A stretch of DNA of 64,000 nucleotides. Origin: Portulaca oleracea. Its lineage: Eukaryota; Streptophyta; Magnoliopsida; Caryophyllales; Portulacaceae. Each line of letters opens with the position of its first letter. Within the stretch, counting starts at the first letter, position 1. Below the pieces are notes generated by a model. That model was not told the origin of the DNA, did not search any database, and saw only the letters and a list, made by a program, of their open reading frames with translations. The position numbers were made by a program, and so were the translations under genes. The stretch is taken from NCBI GenBank assembly GCA_029582165.1, contig CM055884.1, positions 19,499,037 to 19,563,036 on the forward strand, given 5' to 3'. Positions 23,476 through 33,890 of the stretch are shown here, piece by piece.

Positions 23476-23915
23476 CTAGGAGATCAAACTGTCGACAGCT
23501 TCCAGCTACCAAGCGCCAAGGATCGAAGTCTACAGAAGCTCAAGATCGAGTCTCCAAATCTTCAGCGCGTCTTGATCAAGAAAAACAATAGAGTTCTTCG
23601 GCAAGACCTGCAAAGCCTTCAGAAGATCGAACTACAAGCCGCCTCTAGCTATCAAGCGCCAAGGACCAACGCCTGCTAGTTCAACAACTTCTATTCTTCA
23701 CATCAAAGACTGCAGTCATCTTCTTTGTCTGGTTCATCGATCGACACCAAGCACTTAAGCCCTCGCATCCAAGAACTTGAAGAACTGCAACCAACAGTCA
23801 ACCTTCCAGCAACCTCCAGCTACCAAACACTAAGGAGATCAACGTTCAAGATCTTTAGCTCAAGAACTGCTACAGAGTTCTTCAGCTAGACCTGCGTTCG
23901 AGATCGAGTTCAAGC
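23476..23915 (+). repeat. Three diverged tandem copies in U5 of LTR D
   Basis: Copies near 23490, 23640 and 23800 share AGCTTCCAGCTACCAAGCGCCAAGG-like sequence (written here in part: CAGCTACCAAGCGCCAAGG), followed in the first and third by GAGTTCTTCGGCAAGACCTGC or close variants. Spacing is about 145-165 bases. Confidence 0.55.
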
Positions 23916-24162
23916 ATCTGGGCCCTCCACTCACCCAAATTTCAGGAGATCGAATCATAAGACTACTTCATTGTATTTAATACAGAGATTGTACCCACAT
24001 ACATTCAAATATTCATACCAATTAATTTGTTTCTCAATTCTTGTCCTTTTTTATTTTAGACTGAAAATTTGTGTTTATAAATTTAGCACGCTCGGTGGGA
24101 TATTTCTGCCTCACATCTCTTTCTCCAAGAAGTCAAATTCGACCTTCGATGCAAGCGACGTG

Positions 24163-25200
24163 ATGGCTGTGAATATAGAAGAAAAGATAGCTGAACTGGA
24201 GGCTATGCTAAACAGGCTCATCAAGGAAAGTGAAGAGAAAGACAAGAAGATCAACGAACAAAGTGAGCAGATCGTAAAACGGATGAAGAAGATAAAAAAA
24301 AAGCGCCCGTATCAAGACTCCGAAGAAGATTCAGACAAAGAGGAATCTGACAAAGAGTCTTCTAAGGGTGACGACGATAGGGAAGACAAGAAGAGTAACT
24401 CATCTTCAGAATCACTGACTGTGGAGCAGATTCAAAACTTGGTGGCAAATGCAGTGCGAGCTCAACTCGAAGAGGGATCAAACAAGACCCACTTTTATAC
24501 AAAGCCATATACGAAGAGGATCGACGCCCTTCAAATGTCGCAAGGATATCAACCGCCAAATTTCAATCAATTTGATGGGATGGGTAATCCTAAGCTGCAC
24601 ATCGCTCACTTCATTAAAACTTGTAGCAATGCCAACATAGAAGGAGATCAACTGGTAAAGCAATTTGTCTGCTCTCTGAAGGTGATCACATTCGACTGGT
24701 ATATGGATCTAGAGCCTTAATCTATCAACAATTGGGAACAAATGAGCAAGAGTTTCTCAACAGGTTCTACTGTGCTCAACGGGTCATCAGCATGACAGAG
24801 TTGACAAATACTACACAGTGGGATGGTGAGCCAGTGCTTGACTATATCTATCGTTGGAGGGCTTTTAGTCTTGAATGCAAGGATCGCCTCACCGAAGCTT
24901 CAGCTGTCGATATTTGCGCTCAAGGTATGAACTAAGATTTACTCTACGTCCTCAAGATGGCCAAGCCTAAAACCTTTCAAGATGGCGACCAAAGCACATG
25001 ATATGGAGATAACCATCGCAAGTCGATAAGGAAGATCCTCCTCTTCATCTGGATCCAAGAATGGCAGTCTGTATAAGAAGAATGGCAAGTCATCAAACGT
25101 TTCAACAGAGGAGTCCATAGCTATTTCAATGTGTGAGCCCGTGCGAATCTCTATTAAACCAAAACTAAAAAGGAAGATAATCAATTTCCCAAAAGAAAAA
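24163..25200 (+). pseudogene. gag of gypsy element D, 5' part
   Basis: Start codon at 24163. The first 186 codons encode an N-terminal coiled coil (residues about 5-45, rich in Glu/Lys/Leu), a highly charged KKKRP/EEDSDKEESDKE region, then a Gag core beginning PPNFNQFDGMGNPKLHI. A stop at 24718-24720 interrupts the core, a one-base shift follows near 24745, and the frame resumes with EFLNRFYCAQ and DYIYRWRAFSLECKDRL, motifs of the retrotransposon Gag family. Another stop at 24933-24935 and a shift near 24985 (MATKAHDMEITIAS) follow. The reading is cut at 25200 by element B and resumes at 30207. Capsid protein of a Ty3/gypsy element, inactive. Confidence 0.8.
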
Positions 25201-27075
25201 TGGAGCGTTACCGTACGCGTGGGTGGGTGAAGATTAGCTTGAGTGATGATGGAAGATCAACATCCAACAAGAACAAGGACCTTGAACACCCAAAGGATGG
25301 ATATGACCTTGAGCAAGGAGAACCACAACTCTAGGCCTAACACCCCACCATGATTATCCAAGGTAATCCACTAAATAATCACTAAAGGAATGACTTGAAA
25401 CACCACCAAATCAATTGGATAAAGTATTCAAGATTTTTGAGGAAGTTGGGAAAAAACCCCTACAATGCCAAAGCATCACATACACAATGCCCAAAAGCTT
25501 TGTAAACAATGCCAAGTGAGGGGGTATATATAGGAGTGGGTAGACCTGTCAATGCGGGCGGGCGGGCGGGTTACGGGTCGGTCGTATGTCGGGTTCGGGT
25601 AAATACAGGTCGGGTGTATTTCGGGTTCGGGTAAATACGGGTCGGGTGTATTCCGGGTTCGGGCGGTTTGGGTCGGGTTTACGGGTCATGACCGCCCTTT
25701 TTCTCAGTCACTTACAACTAATAAAATTGATTATAATTGGTCAAAGACACCTGTGTAATGTACCATTCCATTCTAAGTTCGACCACCACGATATGTCATA
25801 GTTGTATAGACATATTATTATACACCCAAGGGACAAAATTTGGCAATCTTCAAGTTTAAAATTTGGCAATCTTCAAGTCTATAAGTATTATGCGGTTTAC
25901 GTCAACAATCCACGAATAACAGTACTTATGAAATATATAGGGTTTTGGGATGCTAATATATTGAACTTTTAGGGTATTGGACAATAATGTAGTGAACTTT
26001 GACCTTTGACAATAATACACTATTTTTACTGAAAGAGAGGAGAGCGGCGGGACTGCAGGAGTTAGAGGGTTCACTGAATGAGTGAGTGAGTGATAGTGTT
26101 AGGGTTTTGTTTTGGTCATTTGTTATTTGATTATTTCATTTGTATGTCTCTCTCTACGCATAACTTTCCAAAGTCACCCAATATTTTACTTTTGGGCCTT
26201 AATTTTCATGAAATTGACCCATTTTTTGCACAAGGCCAATGTCGACAAAACACTTAAAATTAAAGTGTCTGACCCAACGGGTCGACCCAAACCTGACCCG
26301 TTTTTTACCGAGTTCTTTGGGTTGGGTCATTTTCGGGTCCCGGGTCGGAATTTCGTGTTCAAAACCCATTTTTTGCGGGTCGGGTTTCCGGGTCGGATCG
26401 AGAATTGCCAGGTCTAGGAGTGGGGAAAAAATAACAAAAACGCAGCAGCAGCGCGCGTATCGCAGGCCTGACTCGGGCGAGTCGGTGGGTGACTCGGGCG
26501 CGCCGGTCTACTGGCCCGGCAACTCCAACACGCCATCGTCAATCATCTTGGAAGACCAGAATGATGACTCGGGCGAGTCACAAGATGACTCGGGCGAGTC
26601 ACTGTTCTGGGCAGCTTTTCCCTGCCGACTTCAAATGCGCATAACTTATTCATCCGAACTCCGTTTTAGGCCCGTAAGATATCGTTGGAAAGCTCTCGGT
26701 GTGTACTTTAAGCTCCCGAAATTTAAGACTCGTCGAAATTATATTGAAGGCGTTATGACCCAAAGAGTGATGACGCGTCTATTCCGACAACCCACGTTAA
26801 CCCGTTTGCGCTTATTCTTGCCGAAGGACTTCGAACCCTTTTAAAGGCGCGAAGTAAGGTCTCGGTGAGAACCCGTAGCTCCACTCCTATGGTCCGGGGT
26901 CCCATTTGAATTGGATGCCACACCCGGGGATGACCCAAATACGCATCCAAGGTCCCGGGTTCACTTTGAAATGCACTCCACACCCAATTTTAGAGTTGTT
27001 TCTCTCGAGTTCTCGGGAGGGGGTGCGGATAGACTTGAAGGCCATGGATTTTGGGGGTCGGGCCCCAGCCCGATA
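25201..27075 (-). repeat. 3' LTR of element B (interrupted by hAT-2)
   Basis: Matches the 5' LTR over its whole length except for the 876-bp hAT-like insertion and its duplication, giving about 990 bases of LTR proper. Contains three GACTCGGGCGAGTC palindromes at 26470-26483, 26566-26579 and 26587-26600. Confidence 0.8.
25541..26416. mobile_element. hAT-like miniature element hAT-2
   Basis: Absent from the other LTR of element B, which shows the empty site. Exact 8-bp duplications GGAGTGGG at 25533-25540 and 26417-26424. Terminal inverted repeats TAGACCTGTCAA at the left and TAGACCTGGCAA read from the right. Both subterminal regions are packed with CGGGTC/GGGTCGGGT words, a usual arrangement of transposase-binding repeats in hAT relatives. 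The interior is AT-rich with no ORF of note. About 90 percent similar by eye to hAT-5. Confidence 0.85.
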
Positions 27076-27287
27076 GGCTCCATACTCCTCTTCTTGAAAA
27101 AGAGTTGCCCTCAACTCTTGGGAGTTACAATGAAGACACTTTCCATGGCTCGGCCACCCGTTACTTGAACCATCCAACACATCAGTCTCGATCACGCTAT
27201 GAAATCCACCCTGCTTGAAGACACAGGAATTCATGAAGAGGCTTGGAGGTGAAGGACAAAGGATGGAAGGAGGAAAATTTTGAGGAG

Positions 27288-28865
27288 TTAAGGAACGCTC
27301 AACCTCACTAAGCTTACCGTCGGTAAAGACAAAGCTATGGATCGCTTGTCCTCACCAAGAGCACACTCATCCCGTGTTTCGCTCGAAAGGAGAAGGTTCC
27401 TCAACTCACTCCCCACCCAGGTTTTGCTTTTGTAGTTTAATGGTGGTTTCAAAGGCATAGGAAGGACACGATGTAGGAAACACCAAATGAGGTCCATAAG
27501 AGCATCAACATAGCTCCGGAATAGGGGAAGTAGCGGGGGTGTAATGGACAATGACTCAACCAATGACCAAATAGAAGCCTCGAACAACCAATGACGACCA
27601 AATAACATGTATGACTCATTCAAAGAGTTCATCTCACCATGACCAACATTCAAACAATATCCATTGAGGGATGACACACATGATGAGCTCATTAACATGG
27701 GAACAACTAGAATCATGGCATCACCAATCCCAAATTCGCCACTACACATCAAATGGACACCAAGATTCCTAGCATGCCACTCAAAATATAGAGACTTTTC
27801 AATTGTGGACATCACAAACTCATCATATAACTTATGACGCCAACAAACTTCATCAAACAACCAATATCTCCCAAAGATCATGCATGACTCACCCAAAGAC
27901 TTTATGTCGCTACATCCAACATCCAAGCAAGACTCATTGAACTTCATAGGTGAGTTTGAAATTACCTCATTCTTCTCATGGAGAAGAGTCCAAGTGCCAA
28001 TGAGAGGAAGGGATGGTGAGTCATCTCCATTGATGTTCGATTCCTTAGTTGGTGGCAATGGTAAAACCAAAGGAGCTTATTCTTGGGCTCCATCAACAAG
28101 GATAAGAGGAAGGGCAAGATCGATGTTCTCATCCACCTCTTGACATGGAGCTTCAACAATGGTATCGGAAGCCTTACAAGGATGAATGGAGGCTCCCTCG
28201 TTGGGCATGTGATCGACTTTTACTTGCTTAACTACTCCATGCCCATCAAGTGATGAAATGGACTCATAGTGGACCTCTCGCTTGTAATTGTTAGGCAAGA
28301 ATCGTCGATTCATCAATCTCTTAAGTCGTGCCCATGAAGTGACCTTTGCTCGACCCTCTTTAGCTCGTTGTACCTTGACATTCTCAAACCAAATGGATGC
28401 AATCCCGGTGAGTTTCGATCGAGCAATCTTGAAGGCATGCTCATCGCCATACCCCTTAGTTTCAAAATTCCTCTCCAGGATTTGGACCCATTCAAGATAG
28501 TCTTCCGAGCCAGTGAAGCCATTGAATTCCGGAAGCTTGGCTTCGATATCATAGAATTCATTCCGTGGAGGCTTCTCAACCGCTTCCCATCGACGATGGC
28601 GTCGAAATGAGCCTCTATCATCGTCACTCGACTCGTAGGAAGGAGGAGGACGGATAGGACTTCGTGCGAGTCTCCGACGTTCATCTCAGGATGGAACTTG
28701 ACGCTCTGGGGTGAGGTTGTCCAACCGCTTCACAACGGCATTAAGGGTACGATCAATGGTGGAGAATCGTTCTTCAAGGGTGGCGAGTCGGTTCTCGATA
28801 GCCCGAAGTTGAGGGCTACTCCGGTGGCTTGAATTACTTCGATTGGAGCTAACTTCTTCAGCCAT
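27288..28865 (-). pseudogene. gag plus orphan ORF of element B
   Basis: A single frame of about 525 codons from the start at 28865 (MAEEVSSNRSNSS) to 27288, broken only by stops at 28688-28686 and 28079-28077. Residues about 1-60 look like a coiled coil (LRAIENRLATLEERF). Residues about 95-185 contain KLPEFNGFTGSEDYLEWVQ and SIWFENVKVQRA, the Gag core of plant gypsy elements; it stops near MNRRFLPNNYKREV, well before any zinc knuckle. After the second stop the same frame stays open for 263 more codons with no recognisable protease or pol motif. That part has an internal repeat (CLDVGCSDIKSLGESCMIFG and CLNVGHGEMNSLNESYMLFG). I do not know a function for it. It sits where pol would be. Confidence 0.7.
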
Positions 28866-29215
28866 ACAGAGAGAAAAGGTGAAGGACGGTTTGTATTTGG
28901 GGTAATTTGTGGAGTTTGAGGGTTCTTTTATAGTTGGAAAGTGCTTGGCTAAGGGTTCTTTGTGTTTTTTTCACTCAGACATTTCATCGAACACCTTGCG
29001 TGCACTATTTTCCAACTTCTTTTCAATGCACCAAATGACTACAAATCCAACAAATACAAACACAACACAATATATTCCAACACTCTTGGATATCAATGGG
29101 GTTGGGAACACCAATAATAGCATATAACTCACAAAAATCAACACTAGAGAACACACTAGCAAGAACAATGAAAAAAACTCAAGCTAGATGAAAAACCTTG
29201 AGCTCTGATACCAAA

Positions 29216-30206
29216 TGGAGCGTTACCATACGCGTGGGTGGGTGAAGATTAGCTTGAGTGATGATGGAAGATCAATATTCAACAAGAACAAGGGCCTTGA
29301 ATACCCAAAGGATGGATATGACCTTGAGCAAGGAGAACCACAACTCTAGGCCTAACACCCCACCATGATTATCCAAGGTAATCCACTAAATAATCACTAA
29401 AGGAATGACTTGAAACACCACCAAATCACTTGGATAAAGTAATCAAGATTTTTGAGGAAGTTGGGAAAAAACCCCTATAATGCCAAAGCATCACATACAC
29501 AATGTCCAAAAGCTTTGTAAACAATGCCAAGGGAGGGGGTATATGTAGGAGTGGGGAAAAAATAACAAAAATGCAGTAGCAGCGCGCGTGTCGCAGGCCT
29601 GACTCGGGCAAGTCGGTGGGTGAGTCGGGCACGCCGGTGGGTGACTCGGGCGCGCCGGTCTACTGGCCCGGCAACTCCAACACGCCATCGTCAATCGTCT
29701 TGGAAGACCAGAATGACGACTCGGGCGAGTCACTGTTCTGGGTAGCTTTTCCCTGCCTACTTCAAACGCGCATAACTTCTTCATCCAAACTCCGTTTTAG
29801 GCCCGTAAGATATGTTGGAAAGCTCTCGGTGTGTACTTTAAGCTTCCAAAATTTGAGACCCATCGAAGTTACATTGAAGGAATTATGACCCAAAGAGTGA
29901 AGACGCGTCCATTCCGACAACCCACGTTAACCCATTTGCGCTTATTCTTGCCGAAGGACTTCGAACCCTTTTAAAGGCCCGAAGTAGGTCCCGATGAGAA
30001 CCCGTAGCTCCACTCCTATGGTCTGGGGTCCCATTTGAATTGGATGCCACACCCGGGGATGACCCGAATACGCATCCAAGGTCCCGGGTTCACCTTGAAA
30101 TGCACTCCACACCCGATTTTAGAGTTGTTTCCCTCAAGTTCTCGGGAGGGGGTGTGGATAGACTTCAAGGCCATGGATTTTGGGGGTCGGGCCCCAGCCC
30201 GATACA
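29216..30206 (-). repeat. 5' LTR of element B
   Basis: Plus-strand ends TGGAGCGTTA and CCCGATACA. The primer-binding site is three bases outside. Carries GACTCGGGC(G/A) motifs near 29600-29735, fewer intact palindromes than the 3' LTR. Several GACTCGG words appear as GACTCGGGCAAGTC, suggesting decay of the palindrome. Confidence 0.8.
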
Positions 30207-31390
30207 CTCTAAAACTAAAAAGAAGCGTCCTACACTGAAGGAGCTTCAAGATAAGAAATACCCGTTTCCAGACTCAGAGTTGTTAGGAATACTCGATGAC
30301 TTGTTAGATATAGGAGTTATTGAACTCCCACAACTGAAAAGACCGGAAGAAGCGGGAAGCTCCACAGACCCGAAATATTTTTGCTATCACAGGGGTAGTC
30401 AGTCACTCTTTAGAAAAGTGCATCAAGCTCAAGGAACGAATCATGAAGTTAGCTGAGGAAGGAAAGATACTATTGGACTTAGATGATTATGTCGAAGCCA
30501 GTTACGTCTCAACACGACCAATTCCGACCGGGAGAAATGAAGCCTTAATGATCCAATTTGTATGCCAAAAACCAGTTCCTCTCACTGTACTAGTCCTGGC
30601 TTCTCAAGATGCACATGAGAAAGAAGAAGAAGCTTCTGGTGATAGTGGAAAATGGATCTCGGGCACTCGAAGGAAGACTAGGGGGCAAAGTGAAGTTCAA
30701 ACACCAACACCCCGAAGGCATCAAAGGAGAAGAAATAACCCGCAACCTTCGACAGAAAGGAAAACACTTAAAGTCAACAAGAAACAAGAAGTTGGTTCAA
30801 TTGAGTCGCTTGAGCGAGGCCCTCGTGTTCTTGTCACACTGGAGGAATACTTTTCGAAGGACTTCCTTGGAATGGTTGACAAAGTTGAAGTTGTGAACAT
30901 GGTCTCCTTCTTCGAGATCGAAGAAGATGATAGTGAAGGAACGGAGTATCAGCCTAAGTCAAAGCTCTCCGTGTTCGATAGGTTGGGACGGTCAGCTTCC
31001 CACAAACAAGCATCTGTCTTTGAGCGGATACGGTGTCGAGGAGAGCGCAAAGCCTCGATTTTCAGCAGGATCAAGGATAGTTCGAGATCAAAGCCTTCTG
31101 TATTGGCTAGGATCAAACATACTGAAGAGGCGTCAAGCTCACAACCCCACCAGGAATAGAGCTCCGCATTCAGCCGCCTTGGAGTCATCAACGAAGTTCA
31201 AAGCACCATACCATCGCGCATGAAGCGTTGTTCAACGTTGGAGGTCAACACTGAAGGATCCCTTAGTGTGAAAAGACGCACTGTGATCTTCACTGGTCAT
31301 CAAAGCAAAACAACGCCGATGAAGAGCTTGAATGAGAGGAGATACTTTCTTCCTCCCATGTCAAAATCTCAGAAAGTGAAGATGTAGCTC
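30207..31390 (+). pseudogene. gag of gypsy element D, 3' part
   Basis: Continues the Gag of D after element B: RPTLKELQDKKYPFPDSELL, then KRPEEAGSSTDPKYFCYHRG, which are conserved C-terminal Gag segments of this plant gypsy group. A frameshift near 30430 moves the reading to the frame starting MKLAEEGKILLDLDDYVE, open to 31159 and then reading on past a stop. The C-terminus has four copies of a short motif of the form S-(V/I)-(F/L)-x-R-(I/L): SVFDRLG, SVFERIR, SIFSRIK, SVLARIK. No protease, RT or integrase follows; an A-rich tract at 31418-31432 and non-coding sequence come next, so D as seen is also without pol. Confidence 0.75.
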
Positions 31391-31671
31391 CCGAACAAAA
31401 GCCTAAACTGTTCACAAAAAAAAAAAAAAGTTCATTTGCATTTTAGTTCCTTTCAGTTTTATCATTGTAATACTCCTGGCCCGGAAGAGTATATACTGTG
31501 GACGGATAAATTAACAAATAAAATCTCTATTTCTCCTTTAATTTGAACTACGTTTGGGTTGATCCTTTTGAGTGTTTCATTCTTAAGGTAGGTAGGCAAT
31601 TTAGGGTCCAGACCCAAATACAGTCATAACATAGCAAAAATAAAATGGTCATGAATTGACAAAAAATTGAG

Positions 31672-32425
31672 ACTTTTAAGTCAACAAATTTTAAGACTCT
31701 CAAGTAACCAGATTCACCGACGTCCAAGTCAACAAAAATTTCCAAGTCAGCAAAAATTCAACCTTTTCAAATCAACAAACTTCAAGACTCTTACATCACC
31801 AAGTCCCTTGACTTCCAAGTCAACAACAAGACAGAGACTTCCAAGTCGACAAAATGAAAATACTTACAAGTCAACCAAATTCAAATCAACAAATTACAAG
31901 GAATCACAAGTCAAGAAAAAAAATCACGACTCCCAAGTCAATAAAATTCGAGATTCCTATGTCAGCAATGCATATGACCCTCACTTCAGCAAATTCGAAG
32001 ACATTCGAGGTAACAAACTTCAAGACTCTTAAGTCATAAAACCAACCGACTTCCAAGTCTACGAAAATTGAAGACTTCCAAGTCAGTCAAAATCAAATTT
32101 GAAGAAAATCAATTACTTCTAGGTCACTAAAGAAAAGACTCCCAAGTCACTCTCCACTGAAGATTCATAAATTCATGACTCCCAAGTCAAAACAAATGAC
32201 TTACAAGTCAACAGGATGCAGGGTTCACAAGTCGAGATAGGTAAAGACTCATAAGTCAAATAAATAGACTCTTAAGTCAGCAAAGTCAATAGGTCAGCCA
32301 TGCAAGACTCTAAAGTCAACAAGGTTAAGGACTTATACATCATCACGATGAAGACTCTCAAGTCAAAATTACAAGTAATAGACCGACTTCTAAGACATTA
32401 AAATTGTGGAGTTTCAAGTCACACT
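31672..32425 (+). repeat. Degenerate tandem array of a CAAGTCAACAAA unit
   Basis: More than twenty copies of AAGTCA, mostly within (C/T)CAAGTCAACAAA(A)TTC..GACT, spaced about 20-35 bases. Alignment of copies is loose. Non-coding. Arrays of this kind are known in the untranslated part of some plant gypsy elements between the last gene and the 3' LTR, so it may belong to element D. Confidence 0.7.
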
Positions 32426-32726
32426 CTGCCTTGCCAAGATCCTTGTGTCGGTGATTCGCTTCAAGTCGGCATCATTGATGGTGTAATCCTCTTGTTGGTT
32501 GACAAGCTCCTTCAAGCGTGCAACGTGGGGGCATCTTCGTCATTGTCGGATGACTTCTGCTCAAGACGACGTCATTGCCTTTCAAATCAACGACAAATTC
32601 TTTTGGCTTGGTGGTAGATTATTTCAAGCCAGCGAGATCGAAGTCTCATTAAGGTCAATTTTTGGGGCAAGCCAGCTGGTGGTGTCTTTCTATCAATTGA
32701 TGATGTTGTCGACCCAGACGATATCT

Positions 32727-32886
32727 GCCGTTTTTCAGAGAGTTGTCTAGGACAACTCTACATCAGTAAATTGGGGAATAACCCACATAAGCCAAGGTGA
32801 AGCGATCCGTCGACCTAGACTGTACTGACGTTTTTGAGAGAGATGTCTATGACAGCTCTACGTCAGTAAACTGAGGAGTTCTCCAC
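32727..32886 (+). repeat. Two hairpin-bearing repeats with a 100-base period
   Basis: AGAGTTGTCtagGACAACTCT at 32739-32759 is a perfect 9-bp stem with a 3-base loop, and AGAGATGTCtatGACAGCTCT at 32839-32859 is its one-mismatch counterpart exactly 100 bases downstream. Both are followed by CTACRTCAGTAAAYTGRGGA. 32430-32726 is otherwise plain non-coding DNA. Confidence 0.65.
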
Positions 32887-32999
32887 TCATTTAAAACATG
32901 AGTTTTAGGTGCTAGTTGAATAGTTGGATTGTGTTACCTTTGATTTGAGACGATTGAATACATAAGGTACTAATAAAGAATGTGGAACTAAATGCGAGT

Positions 33000-33890
33000 T
33001 TCGGTATTCTTGAAGACAGGGTCAAGGTCCTTCACCGCGTATCCGCGAAGGACCTTCGGTTTTGATGAAAGTGAAAATCCGGAAAAGGGAAGTTGCCTTA
33101 TATAATCCGATTATATATTCTGATTATATACTCAAATTATGTGTATATAATATATATATATTTATTATATATTATATATTCTTATTATGGGCATGATTCT
33201 TGTAGATATATATAAAAAGGAAACAAAAGGAAACAAATCAAGGGAAATCAATCATGATTATTGTAGCAACAAAAGGGAAGAAATCAACACACAAGGCAAG
33301 TTACCGTTGGAAGGTCTCAAGTCCAAGCATCCAAAGGCATCTATAAAAAGGACGATAGAAGAATTGAGAAGATAGGCGATTCCACGGAAGTAATCGCGGA
33401 GTAAGAAATCCGGTGGGATTTCTCTGAGTGTGTAACCAATGGTTCGATGGTGAAGGTAGCCAGTAAAGGACCTCTGGTGAAGGTATAGCCAAGGACCTTG
33501 GTGAGCATTCGTTGTGTCCACATGTGGTGGAGAGATGGTGTGTAGCAGAGCCTTGACGGACTAAGGCTGTGTGTGTTTGTGCTTCAATGTAATCCATCGT
33601 GTTCCAAATCGCTGCTAGGGTTTTTCCTACGACGATCCTTATCTGTAGCTGACTCAAGGACATTCAGTCTTGGTCAGTGATCCTATCAGTAACTGCCTTC
33701 GGGCTGTTACTTCTTGTTTTGTTTTGTAAGTGTAACTTGTTCTTTGATTGTTATAAATCTAATGAGGTATTTCAGTTACACTGTGTTTTGATCCTTAGCT
33801 TGAAACCAAGGAAGTTTGCTCTAACGTCCTTACCTAGTGTGTAGATCTTAATTGTGAACTTCACCCCCTCTTGGGCTCCAACAGGTAACA
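33000..33890 (+). other. Possible LTR remnant, unclassified
   Basis: Non-coding stretch ending with CCCCCTCTTGGGCTCCAACA, which resembles the end of some plant copia LTRs, and containing a perfect 10-bp inverted repeat AAGGTCCTTC / GAAGGACCTT at 33024-33033 and 33047-33056. An AT-rich tract is at 33107-33186. No second copy and no target duplication were found, so the call is tentative. Confidence 0.35.

Larger units (their letters stand above)
23127..24086 (+). repeat. 5' LTR of gypsy element D
   Basis: Begins TGTAGGAGGC and ends just before GCACGCTCGGTGGGA at 24086-24100, a motif that commonly follows LTRs of plant gypsy elements. A TATAAATA box lies at 23409-23416, putting U3 at 23127-about 23435 and R/U5 after it. 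U3 contains an inverted pair of TGACACGTGG boxes. U5 contains three diverged copies of an approximately 100-base unit. No matching 3' LTR was recognised, so the left end is inferred from TG and promoter position only. Confidence 0.55.
25201..30206 (-). mobile_element. Non-autonomous LTR element B nested in D
   Basis: Two LTR copies (25201-27075 including an hAT-like insertion, and 29216-30206) flank 2.1 kb of internal DNA. The primer-binding motif TGGTATCAGAGC is read on the minus strand at 29213-29202, and a purine-rich tract (AAGAAGAGGAGTATGGAGCC) abuts the 3' LTR at 27095-27076. The internal region holds a gag-derived ORF and an orphan ORF but no reverse transcriptase, RNase H or integrase. 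The gag of D is interrupted exactly across it. A clear 5-bp target duplication was not found (AAAAA on the left, CTCTA on the right), so a small deletion or rearrangement accompanied or followed insertion. Confidence 0.8.

Noticed and set aside
26239..26844. A 201-codon plus-strand open frame across the hAT-2/LTR B border.
   Set aside because: It spans the boundary of two elements and has no recognisable domain; GC-rich palindromic DNA keeps the frame open by chance.
31395..31445. A-run after gag of D, considered as the tail of a processed pseudogene.
   Set aside because: The upstream sequence is a retrotransposon Gag, there is no target duplication around it, and the LTR element context explains it.
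31672..32425. CRISPR-like array because of regular short repeats.
   Set aside because: Repeat units are diverged, spacing is irregular, spacers are not unique, and the DNA is plant nuclear.
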